A DNA stretch of 64,000 nucleotides from Gorsachius magnificus (lineage: Eukaryota; Chordata; Aves; Pelecaniformes; Ardeidae), in NCBI GenBank assembly GCA_034008185.1, contig CM067086.1, forward strand, positions 39,020,507 to 39,084,506, given 5' to 3'. A model generated the notes under the pieces. That model did not search any database, was not told where the DNA came from, and saw only the letters and a program-made list of their open reading frames with translations. The position numbers were made by a program, and so were the translations under genes. Below are positions 12,629-26,049 of the stretch, piece by piece (the first letter of the stretch is position 1; every line of letters begins with the position of its first letter).

Positions 12629-15600
12629 CTGAAAGTAAAAATGATTCAAGGGAATTTCTCTTCTGATGCAAACACAATTACAGGTCTAATTCACCTCTCC
12701 ACCTTTCCAGGCTTAAAATGTTGTAATTCCATTGAATTCCTTGAAATGATGCTGCAATAAAATTGGACTAATAATACACTGGGGGTGTTTGCATCAGTGG
12801 GATCCCTCAGTAGCAGTGAAAAGAAGCAGGTGATTATTGTTTAGCTTCAGCTACTTGAAAGAAGGAGGAAGCCAGACAGATTATTTAGAATAGACTCGTA
12901 ATGCTGGAATTAAACTGTAAAAAGTTAAGTGCAGGTTTAATTTAAGGAAAAATACTATGAATATGAGAATTTTTTTTACTGTGGCGTACTCTACCAAGGG
13001 AAATTAAAATTTATCTTTTGAGACTCTCTGGCCAAAATTGCTACTGACTTTGCATGTCCATTGCTGCGGATCAGGTTTTAAAGATGTTCAGTAGCACATG
13101 TCTTTGACTGGTCCATAAAAGCCTGATTATCTTTCTTACGCTAGAGTTGTCCTTGGTACTTGCTACCATGAATGGCTTTTGATAATAAATGAAGAATGAG
13201 GCTCACAGTGGAGACGAGCACTCTCATCTGCAGGCACGTTTTTTAAACTCAGACTGAAGATTAGTCAGTATTACAATGGCTTTGACTCTTCAGTACCAGA
13301 ATGCTATTTTCCAATTCAGAATCCCTAGATATTTGTCTTCAATCCAGCTGGGAACTAGACGACAAGTGAGCAGAACTGAAAGGATTAGCTGGCCACTGCT
13401 TACTCATACACATCTTCAGACCTTAGATCTCAAACACAACAGGGAATAACCTCGGATCAGCAGAAACCTAAACTGGCTCATTGTGCTATATCTTTTCTAT
13501 CTTTACTGTCTCAGAATCTTGGAAACTATTTGCTAATTTAATTTGTTGTGATTAATACATTGTTCCAATGTTTCCCACTGTTATAATCTGCAGGAGAATT
13601 TAGTTATAATGATGGCTAAACTCAACAGCAAATTTTAACAACAGGAATTATAGCACCATTATGCAGAAATGTCTAGCAAATTATGCAATTGTATCTACCA
13701 CAATATAAATCTCAAATATATTAAACCTCTCTTTGTTTCTTCGAAGCTGCTAGCCTGGGTGTCAGCCAAAATATAAAATTCACAAAGGCAATTTAACTTT
13801 TTTTTTTTTCTTAAATCCTATGGGCTTTTCAGAAGGCTGTTAGCTGAAGCTGTAGGTCTGTATTAGCTCTGTTGATAGAAAAATTGCATTTGCTTACACA
13901 AACTGGATGCTTATTGCAGGTTATAAGTAACAACCCAAATATGACTCAATGTCTTAGAAACCAGTACTAATAAGCATGCATTCCAAAGTGATTTACCAAT
14001 GCATAAAAATGTCAGGTTAGCAAATCTGAGGACATTTACAAAATGAGCAAAAAAGTAGTAAAATGCTCATCAGACACTGAAAGGCACAAGCAGAGGTATT
14101 TTTGCTCTAATAAACTTTCACTAGAAATGCACATAAATGCAAAAAGGTAGGAAAATAAAGGAGTTTGTGACTGTAATTTGAGAACACTGCAAACATTTTA
14201 GTGTTCTAAATAATTTGCCAAGCAAGTGACGCATGTTGCAAATAGCAAGAGACAAACTTCAAAAGCTTTTCCAGCCTTCTGCATACAAAGCAACAAAGTC
14301 TTTAATGAGCTCCCTTCTCCCCACTTTCCCTAATTTCCTGATCCTAAACTATTTCACACTTTGTTCATCCCTACAGCTTGAATTCCCTGATTTTTTTTCA
14401 ACCCCAAGTTCCTTCGACTTCCCTGTTCCCCTTCCAGCTCCAACACTCCTTTCACCCTTTCTAATATTCTTACTCTAGGTCTTTAGCAGAGTCTGCAATG
14501 ATATTTTGCAGGCTCAAAGTGGCAGCTGTTACAAAGTTAAACTCTACGGGGTTCTCAGACTGACATCCTCAAAATGCACTACATGTCCCAGAGCATGAGA
14601 GAGAATGGGTCTGGAAGAAGAAAGAATGGCTACCTTCTTTCAGTCAGATCCAGTGTCAGCTTTTTTTCGTCTTCTACTTTGTGGTTTATCACCATCTCCT
14701 GACAGAACCTCAAAACACTGCTGAGAGACTTCTCCCTGGATCCTCCAGAGCTCTCAGGTCTGTGAATTGGTTGGGAAACCACCAACTGTATATCATCCAT
14801 CCCTGTCTTACTCATGGTTCTTCTCTGCTGACATGTACTGCTGACACAAGCTAAGTCACCTTCCAGAAGAACCATCGACACCTAATTCTGTATTGTATCT
14901 AATCTGTCTAACTCCAGTGAGGGCCAGTTCTTTTCAAAACAAAGCAGAATTAAATGAACACAACCATAAGCCATACGCCACAACCTTTGCTCTGCCCTCC
15001 CAAGTTTTCCAGATTTCCTGGAAAAATCTGCAGATCAACTGATGAACATGACTTGACTGCTCTATGGTCTCTTCCTCCAAACTAATCTTTATCAATTACC
15101 AGCAGCATAGAAAGAGGTGTATGCAGAGAGGCAAAAATAAGAAAATCAAAATAAGGTATGTTGCTCATGGGACAGGACACTTGCGACAGAAGTAAAATGT
15201 ATTTTGTTGAAAGAAGATAAATGAAGAATAAGTTGTAAGTCTAAAGTAAAGATAGCTTGAATATCTTGGTTTTATGGATCTGTGCCAGATACGATGTGTG
15301 TGTGAGTAGCTACTCAAATCACATATTTCAACAAAATGATCTGTGTTTCAGCATTGTGTTTCTTTGATTTCAACCACATTTTAAGTGGCTTTCGAATGTG
15401 CGGATCAAGGTAGGTTGCTAATTTCAGCTCACTTCTGTGGTGGCATTTTGACACATTGTTCTTGTGGTTGCATCAGCTAGAAAATAACAAGTACAACACT
15501 TCTCTGGATAGTTGAAATTTAAACGTGTGAAACTTTTTCTTCACAAATTTATGCATTCAACTTTGGGGGGGAAAAAATAGCTGATTTTATTCATTTCTTC

Positions 15601-15748
15601 CCTAAGTCACACATTAGCATTGTCTCCAAGGACACGTTATGGGCTCTTGTGGGCATATGTCTAGACTCAAAATAAAAACAAACACATTTTCTTGCAGAAA
15701 TGTCGTGCCTCTACAGTCTCCTGCAGAGACAATTATAAACTACCATGA

Positions 15749-15836
15749 TGATTTATTTTAACAATTGTAATTTCTAATTTAGATTATAACTATTACAATT
15801 TATCATAAATATTATAACAATTATAAAGATAAATCA
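15749..15836. repeat. AT-rich nested imperfect inverted repeat
   Basis: An inner pair AATTGTAAT (15,763-15,771) and ATTACAATT (15,792-15,800) is a perfect 9-bp inverted repeat. An outer pair TGATTTAT (15,749-15,756) and ATAAATCA (15,829-15,836) is also perfect. It could extrude as a cruciform, be a relic of a small inverted-repeat transposon, or reflect base composition only. Confidence 0.35.
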
Positions 15837-17589
15837 GACTCCTAAAGTAGCAAAGATTCTGTTGCCTGAACTTATGAATTAAGACCAGCCATTAGGAGCA
15901 AGCCTCAGAGACAAGGGGGGTTGTGTGTGTCTGTCTATCTGCCTTTTAAAGAACTTTAACTCTGTGGCAATGAATAGGGCTTGGCAACAGCTATACAAGC
16001 CATAACATAGTCATTTCAAGAAACTTCATTTAAATCTATATACAGAGTGTGCTAGACACTTTATAGCCTATCTATGGCTATAAAGACTTGGTTCATGTCC
16101 CAGAGAGTTTCTGCTCTCACTTGAAGACTTGATAAATTGACTGAGTGGAAAGAACGCAGAAGAAAATTGAGTTTTATAGGATAGCAACTATACAGTTAAC
16201 AATATGAATAAAGAATAATATTTATTATAAATTTGGAAGGTGTATTTGGAAAGGAAATCTACATGACTCGACATGGCAATAATTCCTAATATGCCAGCCT
16301 GTATGTTGAATTAAAATTGAAACTTATGTAAGGTCTTCATTAGATGAGAGACTTATTAAAATTGTAATACTCTGTTTTTTCTTAGCTGTTGCTGGATTAC
16401 TGGGGTTTTTTCCAAAGAAGAGGTCATGTAATTATTTTACACAGCTTTCCATTGCCCCTTTCAGATTTCCTGGATATCAATAAATTATTATCATTTAAAA
16501 TTTCACATTATAGACACATTACTTCTGAGCAGTCATATCACCTCTTCACCCATTTTAAATTCTGCCATTCATCTTTTTTGAAATTACAAAAATCAGTATT
16601 TATACTGAATTATTATTTATCTATTTTTATATTTTAATCAGAGGAAAATAAATACATTTCTAGAAGTAAGAAAAAAACAGTCTGTTAGTTTGATGAATCT
16701 AACAATTCCTGCAGACCTCTTACAGATAATATAAAGAGAGGAAAATAAAAAAATATGAAAGGCCCAACAAGACAGCATAATTTTACATAGTGTTGAAAAG
16801 CAAAGGAAGGGTAAGATCACAATTTATAAATATTTTCAAGGCTTTCAAAATGAATGAAGGAAAGGAATTAGTTTACATAGCTGGAAAGAATAATTCTCCC
16901 TACTGAAGGAATCACGGGATGAAATTCTATAGTCTGTTTTACTCATGAGGTCAGACTAAGGAAAAAACAGTTTAACTGAGATATTAAAAAAAATTCTTAA
17001 CAGTAAAAGAATGGATATCCATGATTTTAATGGTCCTTGACCTCCCTTCTTACCTCTATCCTTCCCTTTTCTTCATGAAGAAAATAGAAATATCAAAAAA
17101 TAAGTACTACCATCATTCAACACTGGGAGTAACATAGAATCTGATGATGTTGCAAGAACTAGAAAAAATTACACCAACTCCCTTTTATGCCAGGGAGAGT
17201 TTTGTTATGTCACAGGCACCTTGTCATATCTATGCTATACTACATCATTTTTCAGGAGTCTTAATCAGTCCAGAAACTCCATAAGATTTCTCTACCAAGA
17301 AAAAATACATCCGGGCATACTGCATCCGAAGTAGTATCCTCATGTTTTTAAATGACATTATAACTTTTGTATTGCTAATCAAAAACAAATGTCTAAAACA
17401 GACAAGCAGTAAGAAGAACTGCTAAGCTGAAGTTGCAGATTTCTGCACTCTTTTCCATACCTATTTCTTCCTACTAAAATTCAAGGTGAAAGTAGTTGCA
17501 TGTTCCACCTTCAGCAACCTAGAATTACAAACTGTCAAAAGAAGGTTAGATTAAGAGGTTAGCAAGTATGTTGTATGAGTAATACTGCA

Positions 17590-17656
17590 GAATGCAAAGG
17601 TCAGACTAGGTGACCCAAGGGACTTTTTTCTATACTTCTAATATTTGTGATTCACT
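17590..17656 (+). mobile_element. old CR1 retroposon 3'-end relic
   Basis: The segment AGGTCAGACTAGGTGACCCA followed by a diverged version of the usual GGTCCCTTCTGG part and a TTTGTGATTCACTGA-like end matches the 3' terminus of old CR1 LINEs. It is far more diverged than the copy at 38.2 kb and has lost the terminal octamer repeat. No coding part remains. Confidence 0.45.
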
Positions 17657-20600
17657 GACCTGCTATACTTCCAAAGACACTTCAACAATTCTTACTTCTT
17701 TGCTTCCATACATGTTAACCAAAGGGAAAGCAGTGATATGATAGACCAAAATATAAGGAGAAAATTCAGAAATTTTTTACATGTAGAAAGTGACAATATG
17801 TGTTTCAGATATAAATCAGTGGCCAGATTTACAAAAGTATCTGCCAAAAATGGAAATATGTGCTTGCTGAGATTTACAGAAAAATAGATAACTGGATACT
17901 ATTGAAAATCTGCATCTTAATGTCTATAAATACCTTTGTAAATCCACCACTCAGAATTTGTTTTTTTCACTGTATAAAGAACCAAGCCTCTCTGGAGGGT
18001 TTTCAGGTAAAATAAAGTGAAAATCAAATGGATGGGTGCATGCATGCATATATAATACTTTTGATTTGAGGAAATAGCAATATAGTGGGATTATATAAAT
18101 AATAGCTGTCCTTGAAGTATTATTTTCAGCTCATGGATGTAACAGAGACAGTTAAGCAAGGAAACAAAATGTTGCTTTTATGTACATATCACACTTCACA
18201 ATACACACAGAAACACAGTCTAACTGATCTTAACACTTAGCAGTTTGCTGAAAAAGAAGAGAGGAGTGAGTTTGAGAGGGATGGAAAAGAACTCCAACGC
18301 CCAATGTAACTCACAAATACGCTTCCATCATCCTGAGAAGGACTGGTGTGGTGGAAAATACACCTGCTCAGTTTTCAAGTGTTGCACACCTTTGTCATTT
18401 TGTTGTCTTGGTCTTACAGTCTCATCTGAAGTACAAGGCAGTCACCTTTTTAGCTTTGGCTGAATACCTCGTATATGAAGCAGAAGAAATAATTAGAGAC
18501 GGCTCCGTATCTTCTCACTTTCAGTAGGGTAATCTTATTTTTACCACGGCACTTTTAAAAGGCTTGTTTTCAGGTTTCCTAAACACCACTCTCATCTCCT
18601 CACAGTTTCTTCTTAGCTCAAAGAACATTTTCTGTACTGCCCCCACCAACTGCCACTACCCTTTCCCTTCAAAAAAAGAGCTTAGTGGATGATTTTTTGC
18701 CTGAGGAAATTGTATGTGCTTCCCTTTGGGTAACCTGCAATGCAGTGGGATACACCGCAGCCTGTACTTTCTCTGCTAGAACAGATTGTTTTACTCTAAT
18801 TCTTTTCCCTTTCTTCATGTAACTCTACCCATAACAGGGAATAAAAATTTCTAGGAGGCATCTAGTCTGATATTTTGCTTTTGCCTGGCTGCTTGTAAAA
18901 GTCTGCCTGTTATCTATGTGTGATACAGAAAATGTTCTTTAAGGTTACTAGGTGTTTTGCGTAGTGGGATGTAATATGAAATTATGTAAACTCAGTCTTC
19001 TTTGAGACTTCAGTCTTTTAAAAACTGCTCATTTACTGCAAAACCTCAAGTTATTTTGAGTTTAAATTTCTTTAGACACAAAGAACTACACTTCTAGCTG
19101 GGAACAGACTTGCTATAATTTGACCAGCACACATAAGTCCACTTAAAGATCAGTAACTGGGTTTCTTTCAGCTAAGTTCTCTAAAAGGTCTCATCTCGTA
19201 CATGTTCCAAGAGCTTTCCTAAAAAATACTAACTCTAGACAAAATGCAGTTATCAGTTTATTCAGGATTTTGTTTAAAACACAGCAGGGAATTATATCAA
19301 CTTTTACAGAATAATAATGTTGTAGTGATTGTTGTAGAGAGCTTGTTTAGAAAGGGGGGAAATGGCTCCATTCCTCCCCTGAGCGCTGGAGAAAAAGTCT
19401 TGCAACCACATTTCTCACTTTCCACAGGAACACTCAGTCTCTAGGTTATAGAGTTCACCTTTGCAAAAACACTGACAATCCCCTACCCCTTTTGCTGAAG
19501 CTGTACCAAAAAAACAAATAAAAATTGCGTGTATGATGGTGATGGAAAGAAATAAGACAGACAGAATGCATTTTTCTGCAATGTAATGTTTAGCATACTG
19601 ATCAGCGGTGGAAGAATAAGATCTGTGGTTTCAAGGTACATTTCCCATGTGACATAAAAAAGCTGTGCTAGGAGCAAGAATCAGAATAAAGGTCTCTCTG
19701 CTCCAGCATAAACAAGGTCTTAGCTTATAGAGCCCTGTCTCTCCCTTTCTTGCTTTCCACTGCAGTTTCCTGTTCCCAAAGTGCAAAGGTAACATATGAC
19801 CTTCTTATCCTCCCCACAGGCCCTGAGCTGAGAGCAAGTAAGCTGATCAGGAGGATCAGACTTTATGAGATACAGATTAAAAATCAAAATGCTGCCAAAT
19901 CAAAACAATAAGCATCTCCTTTCTCCTGATACCTGTGAATATCCAGTGCAAGTTAAACTGCAGAGAATCACTGGTCACTGCAGCTGATCTTTATTTCCCC
20001 AAGTGGAAGACTCCAGCTTTGATTTTAATACTTTCCCTTGTGATTGAGTGGCTGTAGATGACTTCTACCACACCTGCTGTGGAGGTCTCTTCCCCATCAC
20101 TGAACAGGAAAACGCCACCCAGTTGTCCCGCAGTGTGAACGCACTGTGTGGAGATGTCTTTTGTCATTGTCATTCTGCCACAACATTATTTCCTGTATTA
20201 TTTAAGGTCTGAGTGTATCAGGTCATCAGCTGTGCAGGCTTTTGTCAGAAAGTTGGCTTAAACTAATCGAACACAAAAGATTACAGTCTCAACATTAGGG
20301 AATATCAGCACAGGGAATTTGCTCAGTGCCACCTGTTCTCCTACAGCCATGTAGCTCTCTAATACACAATCGTCATTGCTAGTAGCAAGCCATAAGCTTT
20401 GTGCTGAATTTGCATGGCCTCAGGACTGAAGTGTGCCAGGCCTGCTCTGTCTGAGCTCTCCTGACCTGCCTGCAGCTTTGTTTTACTTAATTTAGCTGTA
20501 ACAGCAATATTTTTAATTGTCCAGCTGTCTATGGCTAATTTGTTTCACTTTTATTTATCTTTGTATGGTATCACCATAGTTTTACAAATCTAGCATAACA

Positions 20601-23600
20601 ATGTAGCATAGAAAAAAAACAAGCCTAACATCTAAATAGAGGTCTTAAGAGGTGAAGGTAGATGATGTTGTGTGGAGAAGTACCAGCACGGGATGATAAA
20701 AGATGGGGCACAGACATCTGGAGGCCCCACACCTGTAAACAACTCCTCAGCAGTCCATTAAAGAAATGCAGACCTGGAGCTGGCCAAAACTGAGCTTAGA
20801 GGTAACAAAAAGTACAAAGAAATACTATGTGAAGTACGTAAAAGGTACCAGATATAGTAAATTGTGACCTGCAGGCCTCCAAAGAAAGACCAAGATGTAC
20901 AAGCCTGTTAGCTAATACACAAAAAGATCCAAGTGGATCCTACAGTGAGGAAGAAATTATCAACATGAGCATCCTATCCCTCTCAGTGAAGGACTCAGGT
21001 GCTGACAACACATTGTAGCAGTCCCCACTTCCCCCCAACAGAATAAAAACACTGACATTAGGACCAGAGGAGCAGAGGAAAGGTGAGTATATCGTCGGGA
21101 ACAGGGGTAGAAACTGAGTGCACATATAACAATTTTAACTGTCTTATTATTCCTGGTTTTGCCGTAATAACTACATATGGATTAATAATGATAGATTCTT
21201 AAATTTCAGTTATAGAACAATATGGTTTTGGCTTTATATATATGTATGCGTATGTGTACCTCAGGTGCACTTCCTCTTTGCCCATAAAACAAGATCTTGA
21301 GCATAACATGCTGGGTTCTGAGAGTTCGGTTCTCACTGGGAGCAGTTCCATGGGTTATGTTAGATCTCTGCTACTAAAGGTCTGGAAATGAATTCAAGCA
21401 AAACCAGGAAAATAAAACAAAAAAAACCAAATCATTTCCTACTGCATAGGCACAACGTACAGATAAGTATTAAAATTCAGGCACACTGTTCCAACCCTAC
21501 TGAATTGGCATGGTACCTATTTTACTTGCTATACTTCATTAAGATCCTTTCATTCTCTTTTCAGCTTTAAAAAAATTCTGCAGTAAAACAATGCCATCTA
21601 ACCAGCTTAGCTTATTTTGCTGCACCAGAATATCCCTAACTGGGTGGCAGTCCCACAAAACATAGTTTTGATATAGAACCAAGAGGAACTGCAGTTCTGA
21701 GAATTCTTCTGCAAATGTCAATGATAATATAGTTGGCAATACTTTATTCTGGGCCTAACGTTCTAGCAAAGAAAATCCCCCCAAAAAGTACTCTGGTAAC
21801 ATTTATGTCACAGCATGTGTGGCAGGGCTGATGGAATGAAACAATCCATGGACTAGTTTTCATCCTGCTGGGCAAATTTTTATCGCTGTGTGCTGAAATC
21901 CAAAAGTGATTAGCATACCAGAAAGACATGCGGTGCCATCCCTGGTCCTTTGTCAGAAAAGCTTCATTTTAGGTAGCCTTTCAAAAATTTTGAAACAAGG
22001 AAGGCTGGTGAAAACTCTTGCAATAGTTAAGTCCAGCATCAGCCCTGAAACCAGTATGGGAGCCATGGATTTCTCAGTCCCTGCTTACGAAAGGAGGGAA
22101 AAAGAACACAAATCACTGCTTTAAAAAAATTCACAATTGTAGAAGAAAATAAGACAACTTTTTCTTTTTTTTTAATCTTAGCACCTTCTGTAGTCATTTG
22201 CATGAACATAACGTGGTGTAAAATCATCCCAACGGCTGAGGGAAAAGTGAATTTTAAATTGTAGCGTTGTTTACTGATTTTGAAAAAAATAAAACTACAT
22301 GACTGTCTCTGGAGGAGAGGTGAAACGTTTCAAAAGCACACACATACATTCAGATACATAGTGAGGTGCTACCTGTAACTTAAAGTATCTAACTTAGGCC
22401 TCAAAGGAGTGCAGGTTCCCCTTCTAACCAGTGGGGGGAAAAAAAAAACCACACAAAAACAGTGCTTCTAAAAAGTGATTCAGATCATTTAAATTAAGCC
22501 TAGCCTTACTTAGCTACATTTAACCACCCACGAGACGTACGCCATCCGCCATGGAGGACACACATGGAATTGAGGTGCCAAATGCAAGCACCTTCACAGG
22601 CTTCAACTGTAGGCACTGAAAATACTTCTCTCTGCCACCATAGTGTAAACACACATTCAGCCCACTCTGAATGAGAAGAAATTGCATGTAGCACTTGCAC
22701 TTTTTTTTGTCCTTTAACCACACAAGCTGGAGATGGAAAATGTTTATACATTCCCATTTTATAATATTTGATGAATGTTTAGCTGTTTGAAGCAACAGAA
22801 GTGTATTATGTTCTTTAGAAGTTGTTTTACAACATAAAGTTCTTGCAGAAAATGAGATTTTAATCTCTTTTCCTTATTTAATGTAATTTGAAAAAGATAT
22901 TCCCTTCTATCATGAAAAATAATCCCAGCAATTTCTGTTGTGCTTATAAGCCTAACTTTTCAGAAATACATTTCCATGTACTCAACCACTTGTATCAGTT
23001 ATCATTTAGAAAATTTAAGTTTTTATAATTTTTACTCATAGTTCCTTCTACCCACCAAACAAGCCTATTTCTTTTCTTTTCAGCCCTGCTAATATAAGAC
23101 AGATTTTTTTCTTCTGTTACGGCATGGCCATCACTTACTATTTGCTCAAAACACAGTCTTGCTATGAGCATTGCTTGGATTCCTCCCCCTTTAATTTTCT
23201 TACACAGAGAAAAGCCTGTAAAATGGAGGAGTACCCATAAACTGGAGTAGGCTATACATGCTGTAGTGTCTTGTTACAGTCAAGGTTTCTCATAAAGGCT
23301 TTCTGTGCTACCTTTTACAGATCATACCATATCTACATCATCAGATGAAAATCCTTTCAACAGAGTAAAACAAAGCGCAAGAGTTGGCCTTGCCCCTAAT
23401 ACTCACTTTAAGCCACCTCTCCCTACCTCAGCTACCTTGGCTTGCACGTTCATGTGAACCTCCAGGTCTCCTGCTCCACACTGGGAGCACTGGTTAGCTT
23501 CCAAACATTCAGATTTTGCATAACTAGCATAATAGTTTCCCCTTCATCTTTTGTCCTATAGGACAAGGCACTGATCCAGGTTACACTTAATTTCTCTCCC

Positions 23601-24663
23601 TAATGTATGCTATTCATAAAGGTATGTCCTAGGCTACTCAGCTAAGTTCTATTGTGTAACATAAAGGGTACAGCAAGACTGCAATCCACTGTTAGAGGGT
23701 ACCAGATGGACAGCGTACCAAGAATAATGTTTAAGGATAGTACAGAAAATCCCACATGCCCAGAGAAACCTTCTTATATTGACTACTGTCAGTATATCCA
23801 GGATATTAATTTATCCTTCTTTTTCATCATCTCATCATTATGTTATCAATGACCAAATGCCTGCAGTATGATACTGCATGAAATGGTGCAGACTCATTTA
23901 AACCTATATGGTGGGATTACTCACGCAATTATTTCCAACACAGGACAGGAATATTCCTTTCTCTGCTACTAATATTTGCTTTAAAAAAAAAAAAAAAATC
24001 CAGGTCCTTTATCAGCTCAGACTTTTCATATAACTGAAATTAGCAGCATTAATCTTCTCTTCTGCAATAAAAAACATGTATAAAAATTACACAGCGATAG
24101 CCTTAATACCATCCATTTTCCAATTCAAATGCTAAACCGGACTCTCACACTGCAGCTTGGACACATTACTCTAGCGTGGCAGATTTGTCACTATAGCAGG
24201 AAAATGCTTTTCTTTTGTGCTTTGACTCCTTTTTAAGTCAGCTGAAGATCACATTATTTCTTTCCATTTTAAACACTGAAATAAAAAAAAGGGAAATGTG
24301 GGGTACAGGGAAGACAGCCATTTTCTTTCTTCTAAAGAGTGCATTAAAAGATTAGCTGCATACAGGAGGAAAAGCACAACGATGCTGTAAAATAACCCGG
24401 TGTCCCGTATTTAAAAATGAAAACGATTAATACAAATTCATTCCATTAGGTTAGCGTGCTTTTCTTTTCACAGATACTGGCAGCTAGGATTTGCATAAAG
24501 TAGAACTTCAGTTTTGCTTTGCCATATTCTGACATTCTGAGCCTAACAAAGGCTGCCTACAATTTCCAGGTCTTTTTGCCCTTCAAGTAAACTGTAATAA
24601 GCAAAGGGAAGATGCACACAAGGGCCCCTGCATTAAAACGCTGCTCTCCCTGTGACAGGAGGA
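17657..24663. other. AT-rich non-coding DNA
   Basis: No gene is recognised. A minus-strand frame at 19,991-20,173 ends in a stop and translates to a plausible-looking peptide, but it lacks a pyrimidine tract or other exon context. The overlapping frames at 22,506-22,795 share the same DNA in different registers. A run of 16 A lies at 23,983-23,998. Confidence 0.6.
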
Positions 24664-24682
24664 GATTGCCATCTGCTGGTCT
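24664..24682 (-). promoter_or_regulatory. probable CTCF-binding motif
   Basis: Read on the minus strand the site is AGACCAGCAGATGGCAATC. Its CCAGCAGATGGCA core matches the degenerate CTCF consensus (CCA-S-Y-AG-R-K-GGC-R), while the base after it is A instead of the preferred C or G. CTCF is the zinc-finger protein that anchors chromatin loops. It lies 300 bases from a small CpG-enriched patch. Confidence 0.35.
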
Positions 24683-26009
24683 CTGGCCTCTACATGAAGT
24701 CAGGCAAAGGGTATTTGAGTGAGGATCTCTGCAGTGACTTTTCTTTAAAGCAGCTGATATTTTCCCTCTCCCCTTTCTTCAGAAGCATATTCAAAGCATA
24801 CATTTGCATAAATAAGCATTTATTTGAAAATAAAGCCAGGCTATGTGGTCACCTGTTCCAATCTAGCTGTGCAGGGAGTTGATGTGAGAGACGGCAAGTA
24901 ACAACCGCATGATATAAAGTTCTGCCATTTCAAAGATAAGCCTGAATGACAGCGGTATAATAGTCTAGAGATTCTGATACATGTATGGACCGCATCATAC
25001 ATATCTGCCAAAATGCGATCCTTCTGAATGGCCAAGAGCGTGCCGTTTTGTCAGAAAAGCCAGGAAGCAGGACGGTGCAGACAGCCTGAGGACGCGCTGT
25101 GTCTGCCTGCCGGCGCATGGAAGTCGTGCAAGGGTCTGCATCGCTTTCATATCCTCACCACAGCAGTGCGGCATTTAGCACAGAGTGCCATGCATGCTGC
25201 AGGATGCGCTCAGCCCTGTTACTGCAGCCACCAGGTACCTTCCCATTCTTGAGCAGGGATGTATAAAAACACCCATGACATCATGCTTCTGCATAAGATA
25301 TTCCTGCTCACGACTGCTCAGCTCACCCTTCTTTTGGGCATCGTGTCTTTCTTGCAATGCTGAAAGAAAGGCATGGATGCCCATTCGCTGCAGAGTGGGT
25401 TAAACTGCCCATGTAAATGAGGATAGTGCTAAAATACTGCACTGCAAACAGAAGCAGCTGACACGGGCACATACTCCATCTCACCAGCTCTGCTCAGGGC
25501 CACTGACCTCTCACAGGGTAGACAGACAGTACAGCAGCACTTAAACTGTGACATGGCCATTGGCTACCGGATATTTTTCAGAGCCCTGGGAGACAAGTGT
25601 GCAGCAGTAGTGTGGCCCTGCTTCCTTCCCCGCAGGGCTGCACGAGCACAGGCAAACAACACACACCGCCCTGAGCTGATGCATCACACTTTGCTAAGTG
25701 ACAATTTTCTAGTCCATTAGAAAAAAAAGGCTTGAGACAGCATAGAAGGCTTTTTAAACAGGAATATAGGAGTAATGTGGGTATAGATGGCTACGCTGGA
25801 AACACAAAAAAATATTTGGCATGGTAAGTCTAAAGGAGCAGGGCACACGAATGGCTCTACACACACAGCAGCACTGGACTGTATTCTGCAGTGTTACCAA
25901 TAAACACACAAGTCTCAAAACGCCTAATACTCAGGAGTAGCCCCTTACTCCAAGGTGCCTGAGAGGTTAACTCGGCACCCCCTGCCATCCAGCCTGCCCT
26001 GCTGGTTAC
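24683..26009. other. non-coding, locally GC-richer DNA
   Basis: This interval is richer in G+C than its surroundings, and short open frames therefore overlap on both strands between 24.84 and 25.40 kb. None shows a domain, and they shadow one another. The only focused signal is the CpG-enriched patch at 24,990-25,210. Confidence 0.5.
24990..25210. other. small CpG-enriched patch
   Basis: About 13 CpG dinucleotides fall within about 220 bases, in a region where CpG is otherwise scarce. The patch is too short and too moderate to be called a full CpG island. It may mark a minor promoter, an enhancer, or the remnant of a CpG-rich repeat. Confidence 0.35.
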
Positions 26010-26049
26010 CTGTGATCTCGGTGAGGCAGCTGCTGGGCAGAGAAGCAGG
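26010..26049 (-). other. candidate 40-base exon, minus strand
   Basis: The minus strand has a very strong acceptor (TTTCTCTTTTTTCTCAG), a 40-base block and a good donor (CACAG/GTAACC). All three frames are open; one reads LLLCPAAASPRSQ. An alternative acceptor inside the block (TTCTCTGCCCAG) would shorten it. There is no homology I can name. It could be an exon of a minus-strand transcript from the CpG island at 37.5 kb, or coincidence. Confidence 0.2.

Larger units (their letters stand above)
10031..17589. other. AT-rich non-coding DNA
   Basis: No gene is recognised. The minus-strand open frame at 10,584-10,850 and the plus-strand frame at 14,233-14,478 have no family motifs and no flanking splice or promoter context. 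The interval holds one candidate micro-exon at 12,598-12,628, a T12 run at 13,798-13,809 and an AT-rich nested hairpin at 15,749-15,836. Confidence 0.6.

Noticed and set aside
19991..20173. Minus-strand frame with plausible-looking peptide ending in a stop
   Set aside because: No pyrimidine tract before possible AG acceptors, no recognised family, and short length.
24841..25403. Six short overlapping frames on both strands
   Set aside because: They are shadows of one another in a locally GC-richer patch with no motif.
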